From Lachnospiraceae bacterium AC2031 (GTDB taxonomy: Bacteria > Bacillota > Clostridia > Lachnospirales > Lachnospiraceae): 64,000 bases of DNA. Below the pieces are notes generated by a model. That model searched no databases and was not told the origin of the DNA. It was given only the letters and a program-made list of their open reading frames with translations. Shown piece after piece: positions 16,185 through 24,451 of this stretch. Positions within the stretch are counted from its first letter, which is position 1; each line of letters starts with the position of its first letter. The DNA is taken from contig JIAB01000001.1 in NCBI GenBank assembly GCA_000687975.1, positions 1,612,001 to 1,676,000 on the forward strand, in the 5' to 3' direction. Both the position numbers and the translations under genes were made by a program.

Positions 16185-16897
16185 AGATCTATCTCCTTCT
16201 TCTTAAAAAGTATCATCGATAGTAATACCGTTCCACCAATATATATGACAATTGCTGGTATTATATGCCAGCCAAAATGTCCCGCATCAAACCTTGCGAA
16301 TGCGGCATCAAGAAGTCCATCAAAACTCCTGTCATAGATTGGCTTCGTAAACTTTAACTGAAGTAAACGAAGTATTGTTTTAGATGATGCTAACAAGACA
16401 AGCAGAGTTGTCATGCCACCAGAAGTACTCCAGGTTGAAAAAACTATTAATGAAGCAACAGCAAAGAATCCAATTCCTCTCAGAACACAGAAGAGCGTAA
16501 ACACCAGGAGAGAAAGATTCTGGTTCGGTGTAACAGATATACCTGCCGCCATATTCTTGATCAGTATGATCACATATGCTACAGAGTAAAATGCTATCAG
16601 CACTGCAGCTACATCAAGCAGCTTAGCAAAAATTACCTTCTTTCGTGACATTCCCTTACCAATAAGGTTGATCACTGAACCACTGTTAAAATCATCTGTG
16701 TAGATTCCAAGGAATACAGGAATACTCACTCCGAAAAGTAAAAATGAACTTAGATAAGATTTCATGTATTCCATCTGTTCAGGTGCTGTATCCTTTGATT
16801 CTCTTGTAGCCAGAAAAACTAATACCAAAAGTACTATTATGTAGAAAGAACGTTTACGAAAAACTCTTCCCATATCAGCGCGAATTACATTTATCAT
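16181..16897 (-). CDS. ABC-2 type transporter permease (subunit 1)
   Basis: A 238-residue membrane protein with about six segments; FRKRSFYIIVLLVLVFLA begins the first, and the tail is MILFKKKEIDL. Similar in architecture to the following permease though clearly diverged, so the pair likely forms a heterodimeric channel. It overlaps the ATPase gene end and the next permease start by 4 bp each. Confidence 0.87.
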   Translation of the reverse strand: MINVIRADMGRVFRKRSFYIIVLLVLVFLATRESKDTAPEQMEYMKSYLSSFLLFGVSIPVFLGIYTDDFNSGSVINLIGKGMSRKKVIFAKLLDVAAVLIAFYSVAYVIILIKNMAAGISVTPNQNLSLLVFTLFCVLRGIGFFAVASLIVFSTWSTSGGMTTLLVLLASSKTILRLLQLKFTKPIYDRSFDGLLDAAFARFDAGHFGWHIIPAIVIYIGGTVLLSMILFKKKEIDL

Positions 16898-17715
16898 TCG
16901 TTTGACCCTCCAACAAGACGGAAGTAGAAGTCCTCAAGAGTAGACTTCTCAGCAACTTCACGTAATACCTTGATGCCATTTTCTTCCAATATTTCTTTTG
17001 CTCTCTGAGAATCCTCTACAGCTATCTCAACTACAGGCTGGCTTTCCTGAAGATCCTCCTGAGTAATCTCTTTTACAACAACACCCTCATTAACTATTCC
17101 GAATCTATCTGCGGTATTCTCCAGCTCAGACAGGATATGACTTGATACAATTACAGTCATTCCGAATTCATCTCTGAGTCTCTGGATCAGATGACGGATA
17201 TCAGCTATACCCTGAGGGTCAAGACCGTTAGTAGGCTCATCCAGGATGAGGATTTCAGGATTTCCAAGGATCGCATTTGCGATTCCAAGTCTCTGGCCCA
17301 TACCAAGTGAATATTTCTTAACTGGTTTCTTCACATCCTTAAGTCCAACGATATCAAGAACTCTCTCTATCTCAGCCTTCTGCTCTTTCTTTGGGATTCC
17401 TTTAAGTGTTGCTGTGTAGCGAAGATTGTTACGAGCATTTAAATATCCATAAAATCTTGTACCAACCAGAAATCCTACCTTAGAACGATTTGCAAAAAGC
17501 TCTTTTTTATTGGATGAATTATCTATGGAAACAGAGCCATCATTTACCTCGGATAGTCCTAGTATCATCTTAAAGATCGTAGTTTTACCAGCTCCATTTC
17601 GACCTATAAGTCCATAAATATCACCTTTGTTAACCTGCATGTTTACACCCTTTAGTACCTCAAAGTTACCATAGGATTTTTTTACATTATCTAACTTTAT
17701 AACTGCTTCACTCAT
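16894..17715 (-). CDS. ABC transporter ATP-binding protein (BcrA-like)
   Basis: A 273-residue ATPase. Walker A GRNGAGKTT (about 38-46), signature SLGMGQRLGIA (about 136-146), Walker B EILILDEPTNGLDP (about 154-167) and the switch His in VIVSSHILSELE. The C-terminal ~60 residues form the regulatory extension typical of peptide-export ATPases. Starts 15 bp after the M13 peptidase gene with GGAAAGG upstream, and powers the two ABC-2 permeases encoded next. Confidence 0.93.
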   Translation of the reverse strand: MSEAVIKLDNVKKSYGNFEVLKGVNMQVNKGDIYGLIGRNGAGKTTIFKMILGLSEVNDGSVSIDNSSNKKELFANRSKVGFLVGTRFYGYLNARNNLRYTATLKGIPKKEQKAEIERVLDIVGLKDVKKPVKKYSLGMGQRLGIANAILGNPEILILDEPTNGLDPQGIADIRHLIQRLRDEFGMTVIVSSHILSELENTADRFGIVNEGVVVKEITQEDLQESQPVVEIAVEDSQRAKEILEENGIKVLREVAEKSTLEDFYFRLVGGSNE

Positions 17716-17730
17716 TTTATATTTCCTTTC

Positions 17731-19800
17731 CTACCATACCTTTATTCTGCTTTTAGGCGCGAGATACATCCCATCACCTTCTGTTATTCCGTATGTCTCA
17801 TAAAACTCATCAAACTGCTGAAGTCCTATGTTTACTCTGTAAAATGCGAGAGGATGCTCATCACTCGCTATACTATCTTTCTCTGAATCTATATCCACAT
17901 TGATTCTCCATATAGTGGCATATGTTCTGAAGTACAGATCGTAATCAAAATCACTTTCTTTTTCTGCTAAATGAAGTGTTGCTCTTATTCCGCCCATATC
18001 TGCTGTGGCTTCAGCGCTTACAATCTGTCCGAGGATCATTCCAGCTCCGCTAAATGGGGTCTGCAAAGTATAGTATCCTCCTACAAGTTTATCTTTATCA
18101 TTGAATGCTTTTTGATCATCTTCAGAAAGGATTGGATTATTAAATCCTTCTTTATCATACTGGGAACCGTTTTTATCAAAGCCGTGTGTTATCTCGTGTC
18201 CTACAACTGCAAAGAGTCCTCCGAGCTTCTCTTCGTATGTCATATCTTTCGAATATACAGGTGCTTCGAGAATTCCAGCGAATATATAGATTCCATTTGT
18301 CTGTGCACTATACATGGCATTAGTGATAGTTGTTGAAAGCTGCTGATTCAGTGGATCCCAATAATCTCTGTCATAGTCCTGGGCTGATAACCAGCCTATA
18401 TGGTCCATCTCAAATCGCTGGGCTGCAAAGTAAGCTTCAAGGAAATTTCCGCCTTCTTCGTGGGACTTAAGATCCAGTGTTCCATAGTCAACAGTATCGA
18501 AATCCTGAACTGCGATGTGAATCTTTATAGCCTTCAGCTTCTCGATACAAGCCTTCTTTCCTTCATCAGAAAGCCACTCTTCTTCTGAGAATATATCTTC
18601 AAATCCATCGAGCAGATCCTGAGTAATTGTGTTAAGTTCATCTATGGTGCTTTCATCGAAGCAGTTTTCTACATATACCTGGTTCATGGCACCGACCATT
18701 GAAGTTCCACCGATATATTTATTGAACATCAGATTATTTTCTAGGTCTTCATCTGTTTTGCCATAATCTTTTTCTTCCTCAACCTTAGATTTCTGCAGCT
18801 CAACCATCTGGTCATATATATCTCTATCAAGATAGGCTGAAGACTTAAGGCAATAATTTACGATCATGAATGATTTGATATCGTCCAAGTTGCTTTTCTT
18901 ACAAAGGGAATTAAGACTTTCCGCATAACTTGGATCTATGGCAATATATGGAGCGTCATTTAGGCCCCATCCCTCTAAGATTTTCTCCATAGGGAACTTT
19001 CCTGCCATTTCTATTACTTCATCACGCGGGTATGTGATATCATCCATCTTTTCCACAGTGGCGAGTTCATCATGGCTCGCAAGTTTTTTCTCCCAAGCTA
19101 CGCAGCCTTCAAACTCTTTTTCTGCTTCTTCTTCACTGTAACCTAACTGCTCCAGAATATATTTTGACTTGTCGCATCCTTTTATATAGGCTTCAAGACC
19201 GTCCTTTGAATCCAGGTTAAAATAAGTGTCGTTACCTTGAATACCACCCAAAGTCAGATCTGGCATAGTAAAGAAAAGTGTGTAATTATCTTTATAAACC
19301 TCTGTATGCATTACATAATTAGAATTTGTTGTGATTGGCCCAAGGAACAAAGGATTTCTCACTGGATTAGCTATAAAATCATACATCTCATCCATGCTGC
19401 TTATGGATTCAATATCCTCGATGTATGGTCTAAGTGGTTCTACTTTGTCCGCATTTCTGTCATCCCAATTGGAGGCCAGTGCGTAATAAGTTCTTAAACA
19501 CTCTGCGGTTTCACCTTCGATGGACTCATCAGTTACTATCCGTTTCTTGTTTGCAGTAACTGCATCATCGACATCCTGAAATGTACCTCTAAAGGTGTCA
19601 CCCATCTCATTTTTCCAGGCCTGATTGACTGCCGCAGCAAAGTCATCCTTCACGCTAAACTCCTCATCTGCAGGAACTGATCCTATCAGATCGGAGTCTA
19701 CCCAATTGCTTGAGTAACCTAACATTTCACCCATGCTACATGCCGTAAGTGACATTGTCAGTGTCACCGCGCATATAGCGGTTCGTAGTTTCTTTTTCAT
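17731..19800 (-). CDS. M13-family metallopeptidase lipoprotein (PepO/neprilysin-like)
   Basis: A 689-residue zinc endopeptidase. The lipobox LTAC (Cys21) marks a lipoprotein tethered outside the membrane. Zinc site HEITH (535-539), third ligand Glu597 in SAEATAD with Asp601, and the M13 C-terminus APKSRIKVW are all present. M13 enzymes cleave short peptides. It is the first gene of a four-gene operon with an ABC-2 exporter, so it may process or degrade the exported peptide, or provide resistance to one. GAAGGGAGAG precedes the ATG. Direct repeats of LytTR type lie about 90-115 bp upstream. Confidence 0.93.
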   Translation of the reverse strand: MKKKLRTAICAVTLTMSLTACSMGEMLGYSSNWVDSDLIGSVPADEEFSVKDDFAAAVNQAWKNEMGDTFRGTFQDVDDAVTANKKRIVTDESIEGETAECLRTYYALASNWDDRNADKVEPLRPYIEDIESISSMDEMYDFIANPVRNPLFLGPITTNSNYVMHTEVYKDNYTLFFTMPDLTLGGIQGNDTYFNLDSKDGLEAYIKGCDKSKYILEQLGYSEEEAEKEFEGCVAWEKKLASHDELATVEKMDDITYPRDEVIEMAGKFPMEKILEGWGLNDAPYIAIDPSYAESLNSLCKKSNLDDIKSFMIVNYCLKSSAYLDRDIYDQMVELQKSKVEEEKDYGKTDEDLENNLMFNKYIGGTSMVGAMNQVYVENCFDESTIDELNTITQDLLDGFEDIFSEEEWLSDEGKKACIEKLKAIKIHIAVQDFDTVDYGTLDLKSHEEGGNFLEAYFAAQRFEMDHIGWLSAQDYDRDYWDPLNQQLSTTITNAMYSAQTNGIYIFAGILEAPVYSKDMTYEEKLGGLFAVVGHEITHGFDKNGSQYDKEGFNNPILSEDDQKAFNDKDKLVGGYYTLQTPFSGAGMILGQIVSAEATADMGGIRATLHLAEKESDFDYDLYFRTYATIWRINVDIDSEKDSIASDEHPLAFYRVNIGLQQFDEFYETYGITEGDGMYLAPKSRIKVW

Positions 19801-19886
19801 TAAACTCTCCCTTCACATATCATATTCTTCCCTTTTTTGACGGTTTGATATTACAACAAGAGTTTCTTTTAAGTGACTCATCGGTT

Positions 19887-19915
19887 GTGAATGGAATTAA
19901 AAATGTCGTGAATGG
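19887..19915 (-). promoter_or_regulatory. Direct repeats resembling a LytTR-regulator site
   Basis: CCATTCAC occurs twice on the minus strand (19915-19908 and 19894-19887), start to start 21 bp, i.e. two helical turns. Nine-base direct repeats at 21-bp period upstream of a promoter are how AgrA/ComE/PlnC-type LytTR regulators bind. A TAATAT a little downstream could be the -10. No LytTR gene is in the window. Confidence 0.5.
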
Positions 19916-19940
19916 AAAAAGTGTTTATGTGAAGGGCAAT

Positions 19941-19968
19941 AAAAAAAGCATGTCGCAAAGGACATGCT
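19941..19968 (-). terminator. Intrinsic terminator
   Basis: AGCATGTC/GACATGCT stem with a 6-nt loop and seven T's on the minus strand, directly after the stop of the YcxB-like gene. Confidence 0.88.
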
Positions 19969-20499
19969 CTACTTTTTAATAACCTGCATTTCTATATTAT
20001 GTTCTTCGAGAAAGGCCATGATATTCTCATAATTTTCTATCGGGAATATCATCATTGTTCCGTCTTCACTATTCGGCAAAAATGCAATAGAATACTTATA
20101 TACCCTAATACATTGATAATTCTCCCAATACACTTTTACTTTTAATTTTTCCTCTACCCGGGATATAATTAGTCCTTCTTCATCAAAATCAAAATGTGGC
20201 TCTTTTTTATTTTGAAGTGGTTTCATAGCCTTCTTCATACCAATAAGTCTTATACATCCTATTACGAGCTCAAAAAATATCATTCCAGACAGAAACGCAC
20301 ATATAATATTTGAAGACGCCTTGGTTATAACAAGAAATATTAAAAACACAAAAATAACTGCCAAAGTTGCAGTGCGAAATTTCTGATACTCATCATCCAA
20401 TTTCATGCCAGGATTATTTATTATTTTCTTTTTTTTAATCATAATCGATACATATTCTCTGCCATACTTTTTGCGATTGTTTGATTTAATGTATTCCAT
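19969..20499 (-). CDS. YcxB-like small membrane protein
   Basis: A 176-residue protein with two adjacent membrane segments (about 44-62 and 66-86) and a cytoplasmic tail with a YcxB-like pattern: FDEEGLIISRVEEKLKVKVYWENYQCI, then IFPIENYENIMAFLEEH. The family is uncharacterised. Ribosome binding site is weak (GGTAAGAAG). It follows the next gene upstream by 22 bp and likely shares its transcript. Confidence 0.65.
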   Translation of the reverse strand: MEYIKSNNRKKYGREYVSIMIKKKKIINNPGMKLDDEYQKFRTATLAVIFVFLIFLVITKASSNIICAFLSGMIFFELVIGCIRLIGMKKAMKPLQNKKEPHFDFDEEGLIISRVEEKLKVKVYWENYQCIRVYKYSIAFLPNSEDGTMMIFPIENYENIMAFLEEHNIEMQVIKK

Positions 20500-20521
20500 A
20501 ATTACTTCTTACCTTAACACT

Positions 20522-21013
20522 TTATTCGTCATAAAAATCGATCTTAAGAATCGATTCTAATTTTTTCATATCATCAGTTGGCATGTTATAAAAATTATAA
20601 CCTATCGAATCATTTTTTATGTGATATGTTAATTTGTTATTAAACTTGTCATCATAAGTATATATGATTTTATAAAAACTAAAAGGATCTTCCTTATCAT
20701 CATCTATGCTTATTTCGTTATCATATGATATATCAATATAAAGTGGTGCATTAAGATTGATCTCATCTCTGAATCCACCTTTGGGTTTTGTTTTGGTATA
20801 ACTATTTTCTAATAGATCTATCATTTGATAAATCTGTTTATCAGTAAGGCTTAGTGTTTCTCCGTCACTCTTTACAGTAACAGTACATATATTTGAATTA
20901 TGTACAACCACAGCATTTTCCATATCTACCTTTTTTTGTGAAAAACAAAGAATTAATATGACTGACGTACATAACATTATAACTAATAAACCTACAAAGA
21001 TTCTTTTTTTCAT
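20522..21013 (-). CDS. Membrane-anchored hypothetical protein
   Basis: A 163-residue protein with an N-terminal signal anchor (about 4-24, FVGLLVIMLCTSVILILCFS) and an extracytoplasmic domain (about 30-163). The pattern VTVKSDGETLSLTDKQIYQMIDLLENS followed by an acidic stretch and YHIKNDSIGYNFYNM is common in uncharacterised Firmicutes surface proteins. The ATG at 21013 follows AAGGTGAT; a TTG two codons earlier is the alternative. Function unknown. Confidence 0.65.
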   Translation of the reverse strand: MKKRIFVGLLVIMLCTSVILILCFSQKKVDMENAVVVHNSNICTVTVKSDGETLSLTDKQIYQMIDLLENSYTKTKPKGGFRDEINLNAPLYIDISYDNEISIDDDKEDPFSFYKIIYTYDDKFNNKLTYHIKNDSIGYNFYNMPTDDMKKLESILKIDFYDE

Positions 21014-21121
21014 TAGCAATCACCTTATAAAATTATTATGCTATCTAACAAGTCACTGTATCATATATTTAAAGGTTTTAATAGAAATAAATTCCAACTC
21101 CTTTTATTATTTTAATTAGTA

Positions 21122-21150
21122 TTGATAGAAATACGATAGATTTGTATAGT
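21122..21150 (+). promoter_or_regulatory. Promoter of the OmpR/histidine-kinase pair
   Basis: TTGATA (21122-21127), 17-bp spacer, TATAGT (21145-21150), about 66 bp before the response-regulator ATG. A small inverted repeat (ACGGC...GCCGT, near 21178-21196) lies in the leader. Confidence 0.6.
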
Positions 21151-21215
21151 AGTATTTGCTTATCCTAGGATTAATGTACGGCGCTTCATGCCGTGCAAAT
21201 TATGTTGGAGGTTGT

Positions 21216-21884
21216 ATGATTAACGTACTTCTTGTGGAAGATGACGCTGCCATAGTAAAGGTAATTAAGGATTATTTTGAGAGACGCGAGGATTTCGCCA
21301 TAGAGACTGCAGAAAATGGACTCATCGGCGAGGAACTGTTCTACGAAAGAACTTATGACCTTGTTCTTCTGGACGTTATGATGCCAAAGAAAGATGGATT
21401 TGAGTTATGCAGAGACATAAGGAAAAGAAGTAGTGTTCCTATCATATTCATTACTGCCAGAGAAAAGACTGAGGATGCTCTTCTTGGTTACGAACTCGGC
21501 TGTGATGACTATATAGTAAAGCCTTTCTCTCTTGAAACTCTATATGCCAAATGTCTCGCTCTGGTGAAGCGTGATAAAGGCTTCGTGTCTGGTGCTTTTG
21601 TTACTGCCGGATCAATAAAGCTTAATCCGATTACATTTGACGTTATGGTAGGCGGCACATCTATTGATCTTCCGCTGAAGGAGTTTATGATCCTGAAGCT
21701 TCTGATTGATGGAAAAGGAAGTGTAGTTAGTCGCGAAACGCTACTAACTAAGATCTGGGGTTATGATTACGAAGGCTCTGACAGAGTACTTGATAACCGA
21801 ATCAAGAATCTGAGAAAGCTCCTTGGTGAAGGCGGCAAATCAATAAAGACCGTTTTCGGTAAGGGCTTTAGAATCGAGATGTAA
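21216..21884 (+). CDS. OmpR-family response regulator
   Basis: A 222-residue regulator. Receiver domain 1-115 with acidic pocket EDD (8-10), phosphorylation Asp53 (LLDVMMP) and Lys in YIVKPFS (about 103); winged-helix DNA-binding domain about 130-222 (RETLLTKIWGYDYEGSDRVL, then DNRIKNLRKLL). The ATG at 21216 has GGAGG 5 nt upstream; the in-frame extension has no such site. Partner of the kinase 17 bp downstream. Confidence 0.93.
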   Translation: MINVLLVEDDAAIVKVIKDYFERREDFAIETAENGLIGEELFYERTYDLVLLDVMMPKKDGFELCRDIRKRSSVPIIFITAREKTEDALLGYELGCDDYIVKPFSLETLYAKCLALVKRDKGFVSGAFVTAGSIKLNPITFDVMVGGTSIDLPLKEFMILKLLIDGKGSVVSRETLLTKIWGYDYEGSDRVLDNRIKNLRKLLGEGGKSIKTVFGKGFRIEM

Positions 21885-21901
21885 ACCTAGAGGATAAGCA
21901 C

Positions 21902-23899
21902 ATGAATATACGAACAAAGATAAAGAATAAAAGACGACAAAAAGAAATAAAAAGATACTATAAAAAGCCAAGTCTCGCGAAGATAATTCTAATTAGAGGT
22001 ATAGTTGTTCTCCTTGTTTTCGCTATCATTATGACAGTCGTTGTTAACTATATGCATACTATATTTGTAGATAACAATGAACGAGCGGCAAGTACACGTT
22101 TCAATCTATTTAAGAATCAAGTTGAAAAAGCATACGACTACTATATATCTCAAAATGACCTTGATTATTTGTCTCGATTCGTAGAAGAATTGGGACACGA
22201 ACCATCTGACGAAGAAATAAATGATCAGTATACCCATTTTGTAAGAAGATGGCTTAACCTTTCTACAACTTGGGGTGACGGAAGTGTTAATCTTTATGAC
22301 GAAAACTTCGAGAACGGCATTATGAATTTTGACAATCCATATCTTAGCTTTTCGGTCAAATTAGATGTTAACCCTGATGATCCAAGAGACCCAAGTAAGT
22401 CATTTATTTACTATACATTTCAAAATGATGAAGTGGCAGAGATATTAGATGAAATTAAGATGTCAACTAATTTAGACAGAGACCCTGTTGTTATTCACAT
22501 GGATGGCTACTATTTAAAGGGAACTGAGTTTATCCCAAAAAATTTATATTTTGGTGCTAATGTAACTGACGTAGATAATTCTCCTAATCTGAATAAGCTT
22601 TTCCGTGACGGAGAACTTTATGAAGATATTGAATTAGGTTCGGTAGATAGAGTAATTCATATAAATACTGGTTGTGGTACTAAAGAAGAGATGGAAGCCC
22701 AGGGATACCAGTATATAGATTCAAACATTCGTGGCTATTTTGGATCTATAATGTATGGTCTTACACCAGTATATCCTATTTCTTCTCAACAGACTGAAAG
22801 TCAGGAAATAGCACTAAATTCATTTGACCACGAAGAATTAATGAATACCACACAAACAACAGAAGGTGACTCTGTTTCCTATGACAACTCCATAGATACC
22901 TGGGGAATCGAATATATCTCAAATGCAAATATTGTTCGTGCGGATCCAACGATTACTAGTGAATTTATTAGCGAAGTTACTGATTCTCAAGATGATGGAT
23001 ATACTATAGTACCAATTAATATTAATGATAATCTAACAAGACTCAACTTGGTATATAGATATGAGGTTACTTTTTGGGAGGATATAGGCTGGTATTTTGG
23101 TTTTTCAGATGATACTATCCCGGTTCTTGGTTGGGAAATAACTAACAGAAATCTCGTCATCACAGGCTGCCTTATCTCTGGACTTCTGTGGATCATAATC
23201 ACTGCTATTCTCTCTGCTCTGGCATATCAGAAAAAGAAGAATACTTATGAGATGAATATCTATCAGCGTGATCTCACCAATATCATGGCTCATGATCTGA
23301 AGAGTCCTCTCATGGTTATCAGAGGCAGTGCCGAAAACCTTCAGGATAACGAGTCAAATGAATACACCCAGACCATAATCAACGAAGCCGACTACATGAG
23401 TACTCTGATCAGCAGAATTCTTTCACTTTCTAAACTGGAATCCAACCAGGAGAAAATGAAATCTGAAGAGGTTAATTTCAAAGAGCTACTTGAGAAAATA
23501 ATTGAACAGTATTCCGAAGAAACAGATAGACGAAATATAAAAGTCGCCGTTAAAGAAAGTGATAACATCCTCAAGGTAAAGGGTGATTCCTTCTGGATCA
23601 GTGAAGCTCTTTCCAATCTTTTCGATAACGCTGTAAAGTACAGCCCGGATGGTAGTGATATAAAGATAGAATTAAATAATAAATCTATATCGATCCGAAA
23701 CAAAATGAGTGATCCGGATATTAACGAAAAAGAGCTGGAGAAGCTGAAGAAAAGCTTCATGCGTGGGGACAACTCCCGTAGCGGACAAAGCGGCAACGGA
23801 CTTGGCCTTACCATCGCAGAAAACATCCTGACAAGAAATCACCTGAACCTTACCCTGAAGAAAGATGGGGACGATTTTATCGCAGGTATTACTTGTTAA
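21902..23899 (+). CDS. Membrane sensor histidine kinase with large external domain
   Basis: A 665-residue kinase. TM1 about 28-52, an unusually long external sensor domain (about 55-410), TM2 about 417-440, then the dimerisation/phosphoacceptor helix with His464 (MAHDLKSPLMVI) and the ATPase domain: N-box LSNLFDNAVKYSPDGS, and a G-box-type GNGLGLTIAENIL. No HAMP domain is apparent between TM2 and the His helix. Spaced 17 bp from its response regulator. It ends 11 bp inside the convergent XRE gene. Confidence 0.92.
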   Translation: MNIRTKIKNKRRQKEIKRYYKKPSLAKIILIRGIVVLLVFAIIMTVVVNYMHTIFVDNNERAASTRFNLFKNQVEKAYDYYISQNDLDYLSRFVEELGHEPSDEEINDQYTHFVRRWLNLSTTWGDGSVNLYDENFENGIMNFDNPYLSFSVKLDVNPDDPRDPSKSFIYYTFQNDEVAEILDEIKMSTNLDRDPVVIHMDGYYLKGTEFIPKNLYFGANVTDVDNSPNLNKLFRDGELYEDIELGSVDRVIHINTGCGTKEEMEAQGYQYIDSNIRGYFGSIMYGLTPVYPISSQQTESQEIALNSFDHEELMNTTQTTEGDSVSYDNSIDTWGIEYISNANIVRADPTITSEFISEVTDSQDDGYTIVPININDNLTRLNLVYRYEVTFWEDIGWYFGFSDDTIPVLGWEITNRNLVITGCLISGLLWIIITAILSALAYQKKKNTYEMNIYQRDLTNIMAHDLKSPLMVIRGSAENLQDNESNEYTQTIINEADYMSTLISRILSLSKLESNQEKMKSEEVNFKELLEKIIEQYSEETDRRNIKVAVKESDNILKVKGDSFWISEALSNLFDNAVKYSPDGSDIKIELNNKSISIRNKMSDPDINEKELEKLKKSFMRGDNSRSGQSGNGLGLTIAENILTRNHLNLTLKKDGDDFIAGITC

Positions 23900-24110
23900 C
23901 AACAACAATGTCGTCCATGGTGCAGCCGAACATGTCGGCTATGATCAACATGTTGTCGATTGTAGGCATGCAGTCGCCGCGCATCCATTTGAAGATTGCC
24001 TGTGGTGTTCCGAAACCGCATACTGCCTGAACATCCTTAACCTTGATGTTACGTGCTCTCATCATATTTTTTATATTTGCGCCTGTAGCTGTCATATTTA
24101 CTGTTACCAT
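23889..24110 (-). CDS. Small XRE-family HTH regulator
   Basis: A 73-residue, single-domain DNA-binding protein: GANIKNMMRARNIKVKDVQA, then FGTPQAIFKWMRGDCMPTIDNMLIIADMFGCTMDDIVV is a complete lambda-repressor-type fold. The ATG at 24110 follows AAGGAAG; the longer in-frame frame upstream crosses two terminators and is rejected. It converges with, and overlaps by 11 bp, the histidine-kinase gene. Upstream lie two terminators and a structured RNA, so its own promoter must be between 24111 and about 24175 or it depends on readthrough. Confidence 0.85.
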   Translation of the reverse strand: MVTVNMTATGANIKNMMRARNIKVKDVQAVCGFGTPQAIFKWMRGDCMPTIDNMLIIADMFGCTMDDIVVVNK

Positions 24111-24175
24111 ATAATCCACTTCCTTTCTTGAATAATAAGATATATGCTCATTCCGATTAATTTCTAAAATAAAAA

Positions 24176-24198
24176 GGAGATACCTCCACGGTATCTCC
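24176..24198 (-). terminator. Second terminator after structured RNA
   Basis: GGAGATAC/GTATCTCC perfect stem, 7-nt loop, then TTTTTATTTT on the minus strand. Confidence 0.8.
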
Positions 24199-24217
24199 AT
24201 AGTCTTCCCATAAAAAT

Positions 24218-24245
24218 ACCGCTTATGCATCAAAGCATAAGCGGT
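24218..24245 (-). terminator. First terminator after structured RNA
   Basis: ACCGCTTATGC and complement (11 bp), 6-nt loop, then ATTTTT on the minus strand. It defines a likely RNA 3' end near 24213. Confidence 0.8.
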
Positions 24246-24278
24246 TTATATTTTAGCTTTCTTACATTCCACTTATCT

Positions 24279-24365
24279 TTAATGCATCACTAAATGACCG
24301 TAGTTCGAATATGAACTATGGAGTGAATGTTCGTGATGCAGATAAAGATTTCTAAATGTATTCAT
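24279..24365 (-). CDS. Possible 28-residue His-rich peptide inside structured RNA
   Basis: GAAAGG lies about 9-14 nt before an ATG opening 28 codons ending at TAA. The product begins MNTFRNLYLHHEHSLHSSYS and has six His. The frame lies wholly within the rod-like fold, so codon choice is dictated by base pairing. It may be a leader peptide, or simply a fortuitous frame in a non-coding RNA. Confidence 0.3.
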   Translation of the reverse strand: MNTFRNLYLHHEHSLHSSYSNYGHLVMH

Positions 24366-24394
24366 CGCCTTTTTTCCTTTCAATAGATACCCCG

Positions 24395-24422
24395 ATTATA
24401 GCACGATTTAAAAATATGTAAA
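24395..24422 (-). promoter_or_regulatory. Promoter of structured RNA
   Basis: TTTACA (24422-24417), 16-bp spacer, perfect TATAAT (24400-24395), starting 30 bp after the stop of the TerD-like gene. Among the clearest promoters in the window. Confidence 0.75.
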
Positions 24423-24451
24423 GTATACTTCAGGTATATCTTTTTGAAAAG

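Larger units (their letters stand above)
24213..24388 (-). ncRNA. Candidate rod-like structured RNA of about 175 nt
   Basis: From the promoter at 24422-24395 the predicted transcript runs to the terminator at 24218. Its middle (24360-24263) folds as one long rod with near-symmetric internal loops: TACATT/AATGTA, ATCTTT/AAAGAT, TGCATCAC/GTGATGCA, and an inner CCATAGTTC/GAACTACGG stem with one mismatch-type pair closed by a 6-nt loop. The five matching segments occur in perfect nested order, which chance rarely produces. The overall form recalls 6S RNA, but it is shorter and I see no typical central bubble. It could also be a leader for the XRE gene. The same bases can encode a 28-residue peptide. 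Confidence 0.6.

Noticed and set aside
23392-23826. 144-codon minus-strand open frame
   Set aside because: Antisense to the kinase ATPase domain; Ser/Leu/Phe-rich shadow product.
24213-24388. Identification of the rod-like RNA as 6S RNA
   Set aside because: The rod spans only about 98 nt and lacks an evident central bubble of the usual size; kept as an unnamed candidate RNA.
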